From the NCBI RefSeq assembly GCF_040954645.1, contig NC_092810.1, positions 12,076,377-12,140,376 of the forward strand: a DNA stretch of 64,000 nucleotides, in the 5' to 3' direction. This document shows positions 22,600-32,490 of this stretch, in pieces. A model generated the notes under the pieces. The model saw nothing but the letters and a program-made list of their open reading frames with translations, did not search any database and was not told where the DNA came from. Made by a program: the position numbers and the translations under genes. How positions within the stretch are numbered: the first letter of the stretch is position 1; each line of letters opens with the position of its first letter. This stretch comes from Diabrotica undecimpunctata (taxonomy: Eukaryota; Arthropoda; Insecta; Coleoptera; Chrysomelidae).

Positions 22600-23765
22600 T
22601 CTCGACAGCGTAGGTCACTGACACAGGTACAATTTTATTACATTACATTACAAGAATATACAGTAACATAACAATTAATAAAGAAATACATTAAATATTG
22701 GTACAATTATTAATTATCAAATTCTAAACTACGTTTCTTCTTCTAAATATCCTGGTAAAGCTTGGTTTCATAGAGGAAATTAGTAAGGTTTTGGAATTGA
22801 TCTGGCGAACTGAGAATATTTTGTAGGTTTTGACTCAAAAGATTATTTTTTCGTTCGTTGTTAAAGTGGGGACAGTCTACGAGAATATGTTTAACAGATA
22901 GAATATTACCACAGTGTGTGCATGTAGGTGGATCTTGGGAAGTCATTAAATGTTTATGAGTTAGTCTTGTATGGCCGATTCTAAGTCGGCGAATTAAGAT
23001 TTTGTTTTTTCGTGTCATGGAAGGAAACTCAAGCTTTTTAACGCTGGGATGGATGTCACGAAGCTTGGAAGGGATTTTATTCCAGTGATCTTGCCAAGAC
23101 ATTTGGATGATATTTTTAAAATGTGACTGTAAATCTGTATAAAGTTGTATGTTTTCAGTCTCCATATTAGAAGACGAGGCTTGTTTTGCAAAGAGGTCAG
23201 CTAGTTTCTTTACCTGGGATTCCTACATGAGAAGGAATCCAGATCATGGTTATGGATACTCCCATTGAGATTAAACTATCAAAAGAGTTTTGAATAACTT
23301 GAACCAAAGGATGTACCGTGTACATACTTTTGAGAGGATAGATAGATGCTAAAGAGTCTGTACATATTGCTACTTTTTTATATTTTGGAGATAATAAGTT
23401 TGTAGCTTGGAGAATAGAGAATAATTCAGCAGTATGTATGCAGCAGAAGAGCGGAAGATTACAAGATGTGATTAAATCGGTGTTTGAAGTTACAGCACAT
23501 CCAACAGCTGTAGGACTCTTAAAAGCATCTGTGTATAAAATTTGGTCAAATCTGTTGTTAGCAATTAATTCTTTAAAGGTTTGCCTTAAAAATTGTGGAT
23601 TTGTCTGATGCTTATCATAATTAGTTAACGAAAGATTAAAATCTGCTATCGATTTATTCCAGGGAGGTTTAGGTGATATTAATATTGGAGTTGCGACTGA
23701 AATATTTTGAAGTTTTGAGATTATTGACCATTTAAATTTATTTGGACTTTTCTTTTCTATTCTCT
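22600..23765 (-). mobile_element. RNase H-bearing LINE, body (tail at 15745-15783)
   Basis: On the - strand, about 23700-23210 reads as RNase H: ILYTDAFKS (first Asp), CIHTAELFSI (Glu), AICTDSLASI (Asp) and MIWIPSHVGIPG (His), then a stop. 23165-22743 gives the post-RNase H region with RRLRIGHTRLTHKHL and the zinc finger C-X2-C...HILVDC. RT is absent through 5' truncation near 23765. The 3' UTR is interrupted at 22600 by the gypsy element and resumes at 15783 with the poly(A) tail. RNase H plus this finger places it in the I group. A short TTCTAT-type simple repeat adjoins the 5' end. Confidence 0.8.
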
Positions 23766-24039
23766 TCTATTCTATTTTATAATAAACAGGATAGTTTTAA
23801 ATATTTGAAATAGTTCATAGTAACTTAACCCAGCAAAGCCTGAATAATGTTTTTTTGTTAAACTGGTGGTTTTTTACCAAGTAAATAAGAATATTTGTTA
23901 CAATTAAAAAAAAAGACAGACTTTAACTTTTTCCAAAGAAATCCGAAATGATTTTTAGAAATTAGCTTCTCGGCAATGACTTCTAAGATAAGGTGAACTA
24001 AAAATAGAGTGACTTACGTCATTTTTACTTTTAAAGTAC
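23766..24039. other. Non-coding spacer
   Basis: AT-rich, no motif. It lies between a LINE 5' end and the Tigger-like pseudogene. Confidence 0.5.
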
Positions 24040-25225
24040 CGTCTAAATTGTGTAATATGGTTCGTTGCTTGGGTCGCACTGCAACATCTTCATCCACGTT
24101 GACAAAATCTTTATAAGAGATAGCAGGATCAGAAATGACGTCCTCTTAGCTGTCAACTGAAAGGAGCTCTTCTGTTAAAGTGTCGTTAGCGTTTTCTGCA
24201 TTCTCCTCCTTTTTTACGAAACCAGCTTTTTTGAAACAGTGTTTGATCGGTTCGGGTGTTACTTTCTTCCAAACTTTCTTACATATTCGAGAGTCTTGAA
24301 GAATGTCTAACTTTATTTTAAGGGAGTTGCAATCTTCCCTAAATATGTTTTCAATCTAAAAACGTCTGTTAAAATGTTTAAGATTTTTTATAATGCCCTG
24401 GTCTATAGGCTAGAGAACAGAAGTCGTGTTGGCAGGAAAAGAATAACTTTTACATTTTCCATTAGTGGGATAGTGTTGTAGGCCGTGCAGTTGTTAATAG
24501 ACCAAATAACTTTTCTTTTTTCTTTTATGAACTTTTTGTCTAATTTCATCAGCCATTTCTCGAAAACATCTCTAGCCATCCCGGATTAGCCGACTTACCA
24601 ATCATCAGTATAGGCACCACTTCTGATCCGTCCATGTTGGCACCAATTAGGAGAGTTACTCTTTCTTTGCTTAGTTTTCCTCCGTGACATTTTTCATTTT
24701 CAAATGCCAGTATTTTGGCAGGAGTGCATTTAAAAAAGGACCCATCTGGTCAACATTGAAGATATCTCTTTCATCTAAATCCTGAATCATCTTATTCAAT
24801 TTTTTTCAGTCGTTGGCTTGTTGATGATTAATGGCTCCACGTTCTCTACAAATGGATTTAAATGAAATTTTGTTGCGTTCTTTGAAGCCGTCTAGTATCC
24901 TGTACTCGCCTTAAAGTTGTTTTTCCCCATTTCAACAACAAATTGTTCAGCTTTGCTTCTTATAAGGGGACCACTGACGGGAATATCCTCATCCCTGGTT
25001 TGTTCGAACCATTTTAAAATACATTTAGATTTTCTGGCTCCCTTGACGTTTATCGTTCTTTATCGTACTCACTTTTATTCTTGAGATTTTTTTCTTTATT
25101 TTTCATGTATTTATATCCACCAACTTGAAAAAGTAGGTGTGCATTATCATATTTTAGGAGGAATTTCAAATTCCTTGGCAGTCTCAGATTTTTTCTTCGT
25201 CCCATTTTCTACTTCTTTAATTGCC
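24040..25225 (-). pseudogene. Tigger-like (pogo group) transposase pseudogene
   Basis: Read on the - strand from about 25225: a start-like MGRRK block, degraded DNA-binding text, the first catalytic region DERDIFNVDQMG (about 24780-24745), then NEKCHGGKLSKERVTLLIGANMDGSE (shown in two adjacent stretches), GKSANPG and a stop. The second catalytic region reads WSINNCTAYNTIPL, with Asn where the family has Asp. The third region reads PANTTSVL, stop, PIDQGIIKNLKHF. There are more than ten stops or shifts. This family normally cuts and pastes its own DNA at TA sites. No TIRs for this copy could be assigned. It is clearly distinct from the pogo element at 11.5-13.9 kb. Confidence 0.75.
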
Positions 25226-25462
25226 GCTATTTTTCCGTGAGTTTACTGAAGGGGCGTGCTGGACGGGGGCGAATTTAGGTGCCAAATACAGGTACAATGT
25301 AGAATGGTCTTAAATTCCTTAAAACCAGTGGCGCGTGAATACAGGAAAGAATACTACCTCTTTTCCCGGAAATTTCCAGCACGAAATTAGCATCGTAGCT
25401 TGTAGGGAAGTTCAAATTATCCAAAATATAATTCGAACTATTCACGACTTTTTACCATTACT
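25226..25462. other. Non-coding spacer
   Basis: No motif. It may include the worn end of the Tigger-like element. Confidence 0.4.
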
Positions 25463-26377
25463 TATAGTATTTTTCATATAAAAATGCGTGCACGTCATTC
25501 AAGATTTACGACGTCAGAACCACACAGTGTTGCCAAAACATCAGAATAGTTAGTAAATGAGAAACTTTTAAAATGTCAAATATTAGTCAAACTGTTATAT
25601 TAACAGTTAATACACTTAGTTTTAAGATGACTGCAACACACTAAAATACATAAGAAAACATTTTAATACAAAATTATATATTCTACATTAAACTTACCTC
25701 TTTTAGAGGATTAATAGTAAAAACGTCCCGCCATTATTTCTTGTTCAAAATAATCTATCTTTTATAAAAGCTTATCAGCTTTCTAGAAACTATTTAGTTG
25801 TTTTTGCAAATCACAATACACAACAATAATTAGTTTTTAAAGCTATTAATCTAAATTTAATATGTATTTATAAATACAATTTATTAATATATTATATATT
25901 ATGATCAAATTGTGTAAAAAATCAAAACATAAACAAACTTCTTACTCTAAAAAGCACCAACACTTTAAACAATTTTGCCACACGCTGAATTGTCAAAAAA
26001 TTTGAAGTATTCTCGTATCAGTTGCGTACAATTGTCTAATATATTTAATTATAATTATTGTTTTGTGGAATGTTAGACTTAAAGAGTTATTTCATAAAAT
26101 TTATATTATTAATAATAACAAATGTTGTTGGTTATTTAATCAATATAATTCTAAAATTCCCAATATAATGACGATTACATTTTTCTGATTAATATACCAT
26201 GTTGACGCCTATGAAAGATCGAGCAGTTCCGTATGGGTTTCGTATTATTAGCTGTGTTTGGCTGCTGTGTTAGGAAAATTTGAACTCTAAGGTTGACGTT
26301 CTGGATATTTTAAATATAAGTGACGTCACTTTATATAAATTGTGACGTGCACGCATTTTTATATGAAAAATACTATA
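25463..26377. mobile_element. Non-autonomous DNA element with perfect 35-bp inverted ends
   Basis: 25463-25497 (starting TATAGTATTTTTCATATAAA, ending GTGCACGTCA) is the exact reverse complement of 26343-26377. The 915-bp unit has no protein motif, so mobilisation would need a transposase from elsewhere. The inner flanks remain loosely complementary (GACGTC blocks near 25508 and 26325). TA at both outer edges fits a TA-targeting superfamily but is uninformative because TA is palindromic. Confidence 0.65.
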
Positions 26378-26939
26378 TATAGGAAATGCTTGGGACCAGA
26401 ACAAAAATTTGAGCTAAAGAAGATTTTTATTAGAGAAGTTCAAATCAAGCAGGTTCCACTTTATTTACAATTTTTTAACCTATACAGGGCCTTGAAAATT
26501 TATATTCTCGTGGTATTTGCATACAAATATTTATTTTATTTTTGACCTATTTTAAAACTACAATACATATACATTATTACGTCTGGCTGTGTTGTCATGT
26601 CCTTATAATGTATATTTAAAAAGTACATTTTTATTATATTATTTTATGGATTCTGCAATTTTTTAATGCATTTATATAAAACTCGAACGAATAAATATTG
26701 GTTTCTTTTGTTATTAATTGCAGTTAATTTTTGGTGTTTTTTTCTGGCAATTGCCCTTTGATAGGTTAGCAGATATATTTGGCAATAGAGTTAAAACCCT
26801 CAAACCACCAGTTGCCAAATTGCAACATATATCTATTTAATTTTATTATTTATACTGAAATTTTTCTATTTGCCTTTTAAAAACTGTTTTAAGTTAAAAT
26901 TATTGACTCTTTCTCTTTTGGCAAATCTATACTATTAAT
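26378..26939. other. Non-coding DNA
   Basis: AT-rich; no recognised gene. Ends at the TSD of the next LINE. Confidence 0.5.
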
Positions 26940-26949
26940 TTATAAATAT

Positions 26950-28703
26950 GCAGATGATCTTGTAATTTATTGCCATGGTGTTGCGACCACTACTACTTGC
27001 AAACTTCTCCAAATATCAGTATACTTATTACAAAATAGATTGACTGCCATCGGCCTGTCCCTCTCATCTACAAAATCACAACTCATTAAATTTACCAGGA
27101 AAACACTCTCCACTGCCCCTAAAATATTAGTGAATAACCACTCTCTCCCAGTCGTCGATCACCGCAAAATTTTAAGACTAATATTCGACTCCCGTTTTTC
27201 TTGGAAACAACATATTCAGGAAACTAGAGCAGAGTGCCTAAAACGTTTAAATATTATCAAAACACTTTTCCACTACCAATGGGGCGCTAGCGAATGTATA
27301 CTATTAAAAGTATATAGGTCTCTTATTCGCTCTAAACTCGATTACGGCAGCTCTATACATATCTCAGCATCTAAAACATCCTTACAAACCCTTAATACAG
27401 TGCATAATACTGTTATCCGCCTCTGTTTAGGAGCTTTTCGTAGCAGTCCAGCTGAGAGCCTCTACCGCGAAGCCAATGAACCCCCTCTTTTGCTTAGGCG
27501 CCAATATCTCCTCCTTTCTTATGCTGCCTCTACTTCAGCTAACCTTTCTAATCCAGTACACACACTGTTGACACTTCTCCTGCTCCACGCATACACACTA
27601 TCGCCCTCCTACTTCCAACTTTAATACCACATATAAATTTATCCCTAACTAACCCTCTCCCGATCCCGCAGAATTCTCCTTGGACCAAAACTTTACCGAA
27701 ATTTAATGTGTCACTTACAAAGTTTAGTAAGGCAGAAACCAACCAGGATTTGATTAAGAAATCCTTACTAGAAATTCTTAATTTTAAGAAATTTGATCGG
27801 GTACTCTACACTGACGCATCAAAGAGCGAAAAGGGGGTTGGTTGTGCGGTTACCACTACGGAAACAGTCGTTAGTTCATGTCAAATACCTGCCACATGCA
27901 GCGTTCACACTGGTGAACTGTATGCTATTTACCAAGCCTTCAAACTCTGTACAGCACCCAATCAACATATTGCCATCTATACAGACTCCCTTGCCTCTAT
28001 CCAGTCCATCAATAATCTATTTACTAATCACCCTCTTGTAGAAAAAATCCATGACACTTACCAAAATCTTATCATCTATGACATCCATATCACTATCATA
28101 TGGATTCCCTCCCACATCGGTATTATGAGTAACGACAACTCTGATCGCTTTGCCAAAGAAGCTGCTGTACCCAATTGTACACCACATAATATACAAATTG
28201 CCAGTGACCCAAAAACTAGTATAAAGAAACTCGTACGAAATTACTGGCAGAATCATTGGAAACAATCCACTACATTTTTACACCAAATAGATCAGACGAT
28301 TGAGCGGTTCATTATCCCTGGTATAACTAGAAATGAGATGGTTGTTGCTAGAAGATTACGTATCGGTCGCACCAGATTTACACATGGTCACCTAATTAAT
28401 TCTACACCTAAGCCAATCTGTCACTATTGCCAATCTCCACTAAGCGTTCTACACATCCTTGTAGACTGCCCTCATTACACTAAACAACGCCAAGAACTGG
28501 GCATGAAGAGCGACATCACAGATATATTATCGAACCAGAGTCAAGTCATCACAGCTATCCAGTTCCTGAAGCTAGAAAACTTACTAAATAATATATAACT
28601 ATAATATATTATAATATGTAATTGTACCTTTATAATTGTATCCACGGTGCCTCGTGCTAATGGCCGAAGCTGTCACAAGCACGTTAAATTAAATAAAAAA
28701 AAA
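26950..28703 (+). mobile_element. 5'-truncated RNase H LINE (I group) with 10-bp TSD
   Basis: Starts inside the RT palm (ADDLVIYCHG; the tyrosine side lies in the flank). RT thumb and connection follow at 27040-27570, with one frame shift near 27570. RNase H (27708-28180) holds LYTDASKS, VHTGELYAIYQA, AIYTDSLASI and IWIPSHIGI, then NSDRFAKEA. The last domain has RRLRIGRTRFTHGHL and the finger C-X2-C...HILVDC. The final 296-codon frame is open. The 3' UTR ends in AAATTAAATA plus an A run. TTATAAATAT occurs at 26940-26949 and 28704-28713, the target duplication. RNase H removes RNA from the RNA-DNA hybrid in this group. Confidence 0.88.
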
Positions 28704-28713
28704 TTATAAATAT

Positions 28714-30240
28714 ATTACTGCTTTTGATTGCATGTTTCATGTTTAATTGTAAATTTTAAAACTACGAAACATTTGAGGTCAAAAACTGTCAAACTCATTT
28801 GTGGCATTGACCCGGACCTATTGTGAATGATGTCCGATTACTAGATATTACCAATAAACCATTTAAAATGTTCATTCGAATATTTTAGTTTTGAAATAAC
28901 GATTACACAGCATTATAAGTAAAAAAGGTAAGAACGCCACTGCTAGATCGTTTCACCTCTCGACAACTTCTGTCATCCAATATTGGAAGTTGAAATTGAG
29001 ATGTAAAAGGAAATGCTGTCTGCTTTGATTTTGACAAAGTTAAAAGGCATTATTATTATTAGAATAAGTTTAACCCTCCGTTTGCCTCCCTTTCAGTTCG
29101 ATTCAAATTTTTAAATTAGGTACTTAGGGGTGTCACGTCGTGTGACAAAAGAGCCTGACATCTACCGTTTTTGCTGAATATTTTAAATTATGTCTTAGGG
29201 TTCATTTATGTTATTTTAGGGATATTTTATTTTTATTTCTTGATTTAATATTTTTACTCTTTATTTAAATTTACAATAAATAATTTATATTAACGCTAGG
29301 ATAATTTATTTGAATTATCTATAGTGTATTTTTATGTATGAGAGAGTAATAAAACAATAAATTATGTATGCAAATCGCTAAACTGTTGATACGGGTGACT
29401 CAATGAAAAACAGATATTTGTCAACAAGTTTACAGAAGTATATAGGAAAACAATTTCAACAAGAAGCAGAATTGCTTATAAAGAGGAAGAAGAATCAGAA
29501 GATAACTTCAATAGAACAGAAATAGATCAATACTACGAACCTACAGCTCCATAAATTATTTTTTTTATTAATTTACACAAACCTGATCACCCAAAAAGAT
29601 CTATAGGTATAATATAATATAATAATAATAAGATTATTTTTGAACACACTCAATTTTCACCTAAATTTAACGTAAAAAACAAAATAGAACTAGTTAATAA
29701 AACACAACAGTTTTAATTACCTAACAATTTGCAAATTTGCATAAATCACGACCATTTTGAATTTAATAATGTATACAAATAACAGTGCAGGACTTGCACT
29801 TGACTAATAGGTAATCGTCTAAGCCTATTGCTATCAGATATTTTTATCAATCATCCAGAAACAAAGATTTCAAAACATCCCTTACTCAAACAGTTTTTAT
29901 ATTGATGTAGATAGGTGGACGATGTACTGGTATGTTTTATTATACCATGTATTAATATATTCCATAGTCATGATAAATTTACAATAAAAACTGAACAGAA
30001 TCGCCACGTAAATTTTTTATTTAAAAGTTATCAAACTTAAGAACAAACATGAGTTCTCCGCAGTTCATAAACCTACCCATACTGACACGACTATACACAA
30101 TACACCATCCCATTATACACAACATAAATTGGCGGCCGACTATTAGAATAGAATAGAGTAAGCAATAAACAAAATTTTAAAACAAAAATTACATAGGAAA
30201 GCCCCGAAATTAGTGTTTTTACCACAAGAGAAAAAACCCA
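28714..30240. other. Non-coding DNA
   Basis: No convincing gene. A short frame near 29440-29550 ends EIDQYYEPTAP and could be a worn Gag C-terminus, but this is weak. GTGTCACGTCGTGTGACA at about 29131 is a near-palindrome. Confidence 0.4.
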
Positions 30241-30690
30241 GTTGTACAAAAAGGATGTACATATGTGAAATTACAAAGTGTTACCAATTCTTCTGCTGCA
30301 CACACACACTCGCGATATTTATAGGCTTTCAGTAGCAGTTGTTCTTCATACGGGGAATCTGTCTGGGTACCGGATTCTGAACACGTGTCTCGCTGTACTC
30401 ACACTGAGATCACGAGATATAGCACATTTGCGTCTGTACACGATTTAAAACAGTATTTGCGGTATTTCTCGCGTAACTATAAGCGAGAGAGAGGATGTCT
30501 GCGGCAGTCAACAGTAGAGAGAACAGCCCTGTTATCCTGTTATCAACGACAGTCAACAGGAAAGAGAGAGCGTCCGTTCTCAGCGATAGACCACAGGCCA
30601 GAGAGGTCGTCTTCTTGTTTGCTATTTTAAAACTGTCCATATTTCTAAAGGAGGGGAGGTTAAAATGTAATAGGAAGGGTTATTAGGGTT
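30241..30690. other. GC-richer unclassified island
   Basis: This stretch is distinctly less AT-rich than its surroundings and rich in GAGAGA/CTCTC and ACAG motifs. A purine run AAAGGAGGGGAGG sits at 30649-30661. It could be a solo LTR or a promoter-like region. No second copy is in the window and no long reading frame carries a motif. Confidence 0.3.
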
Positions 30691-30904
30691 GGATGATTAT
30701 AAAATTGTAATAGAAGGATAGTTAGTAATACAGCGAGAAAATGACATGATTTTTCGCATGTGAAAAAATTGAACACCATTGTCTTCTGCTCAATTACATG
30801 TACAGGCAACATATTAACAAAAGTAGATAAACACATAAAACAGAAAGAAAAACCATTGGCTTTAAGAATAACCAACAACTTAAGCAAAATATATTAAAAA
30901 CAAC

Positions 30905-31310
30905 AAGAGTCCAAACAAAAATCACGTACACAGTGGAGTATTCCGAATTAAATGTGGCAACTGTCTAAAAACTTACATGGTTCAAACTGGTAGAACTTTT
31001 ACCAAACGTTTAGCAGAACACCAAAGTGTTTTCAATAATAAAAACAGATTTTACGTAAGTATTTCATCTTCTAGACCATAATCGTTTTTTTAATAACAAG
31101 TTTCATATTCTTCGTATTCAAAATTAGGGCCTTAAGTTATCGTTATTATAATCTATGAAAATCACCAAAATAAAAAATATAGAACAATTCTGAACGACCA
31201 ACTTAAGACAAACGGTTCTGCACTCTTTAACTCATTCAGTTGAATACTCAAAAGTGTAAACGCTTAATAAAAATAGTTTACTTGAGAAAGGCACTCTGCC
31301 GAAACAACAA
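30905..31310 (+). pseudogene. Penelope-like element fragment with GIY-YIG endonuclease
   Basis: At about 30930-31060 the + strand reads HSGVFRIKCGNCLKTYMVQT followed by GRTFTKRLAEH, the GIY-YIG endonuclease module of Penelope-like retroelements (G-V-F for GIY, T-Y-M for YIG). Related text then decays to 31190. At 31282-31305 there is a hammerhead-like motif (TTGAGAA, a 3-bp GGC/GCC stem, GAAAC), in the same order as in the nearby complete element. RT is absent. Confidence 0.6.
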
Positions 31311-31341
31311 AAAACAAAACAGTTAAAAACAAAAGTTTTCA

Positions 31342-32148
31342 GTGCTCTATTGTTTTTTACTGATACTGGCCGATAACATCAAAGATTTACAGATGATGCT
31401 AAATAGAGTAAATACAACTGGCAACCAATTTGGACTACAGATCAATAGAAAGAAAACTAAATTTATGGTGATCAGTAAAAAGAACATTCAACATATCGAC
31501 CTAAATATTGAAGCCGAACGTATTGAAAGAGTACACCGATTTAAATATCTGGGATATACAGTAAATGATAAGTGGGACCCAGACGTAGAGATTCAGATCC
31601 GAATTGAAATAGCAAGATCCAAATTCATCAAAATGAGAAAGCTCTTAAGCAACTGCCACCTAACGTTAACCTCCGATAGCGCGCCACGAAATGCTACGTA
31701 ATCTCTACGCTACTTTACGGAGTTGAAGGGTGGACGTTAACAGCAGCAACTATAAAGAAGTTACTGGCTCTAGAAATGTGGCTGTATCGACGCGTACTGA
31801 GGATACCTTGGACAGACAGAGTGACCAACACAGAGGTATTAAGACGAATGGGTAAAGAGGTGGAATTGTTAACAACTGTTAAAAGGAGGAAAGTGTCATA
31901 CCTGGGCCATGTGTTCCGTAACGATAAGTACAGTCTGCTACAGCTTATCGTGGAAGGCAAGATTGAAGGTGGAAGGGGTTTGGACAGAAAGAAGAAATCC
32001 TGGCTGAGAAATTTGAGAGAATGGTTTCAAATACCAGAAGCCGCGAACATAATAAATGAGGCACAAAACAGAGAAACCTATCGTTTGATGGTCGCCAACC
32101 TTCGGTAGAACACTATTTTAGGTAGAAGACATAAAGAAGATTATTTTT
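31342..32148 (+). mobile_element. LINE 3' fragment, AAG-tailed family
   Basis: From about 31370 the frame reads LQMMLNRVNTTGNQFGLQIN, then KKTKFMV and RFKYLGYTV, and after a break at about 31690 LYGVEGWTLTAATIKKL, RRVLRIPWTDRVTNTEVLRR and KVSYLGHVFRNDKY, ending RLMVANLR at 32108. These are the RT thumb and C-terminal domain after a lost YADD. A short AAG-rich tail precedes 32149. The same family appears at 52.4, 55.2, 59-61 and 63 kb. Confidence 0.75.
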
Positions 32149-32225
32149 GAAGTTATACTTCTATACGCGCGCCCCACGTTGGAAATTTTTATCGGAGTGA
32201 ATCTGTGAAATCATTACATATGTAA
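32149..32225 (+). repeat. Left copy of an inverted ~77-bp repeat flanking the Penelope/tRNA segment
   Basis: Begins GAAGTTATACTTCTATACGC and ends CATTACATATGTAA. The reverse complement of 35113-35190 aligns along its whole length at roughly three quarters identity by eye. Its first 13 bases are near-palindromic. Confidence 0.6.
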
Positions 32226-32354
32226 GATAATGAGTAAGAGAGAGATAGAAGATATATTTTCTCTCTCTTCCTCTCTAGAATATAAAAATGTTGCTTTTGT
32301 ATATATATTTAATATTATGTTAGTTTTGATATTTCCGCGGGAGCTGTATGTTAC

Positions 32355-32490
32355 ATCAATGGTATTCCGGGTTTGACTCCGCGTTAAATGTTGTTGGTTT
32401 TGATAAAAACCATTTTGACGACGTTTCGGCAAGATCTCACTTGCCATTTTCAAGTCTCTCTGGATGGTCTGCTTCTTGTCGATGTTCGAG
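32355..32490. repeat. Left inverted repeat of the Penelope-like element
   Basis: 136 bp, reverse complement of 34508-34643 with one visible substitution (CTCTGG versus CTCAGG). On the - strand it carries the end of the ORF and a hammerhead-like motif. Confidence 0.9.

Noticed and set aside
29400..29560. Possible Gag C-terminal remnant
   Set aside because: Acidic text without a capsid or knuckle motif. Too weak for a feature.
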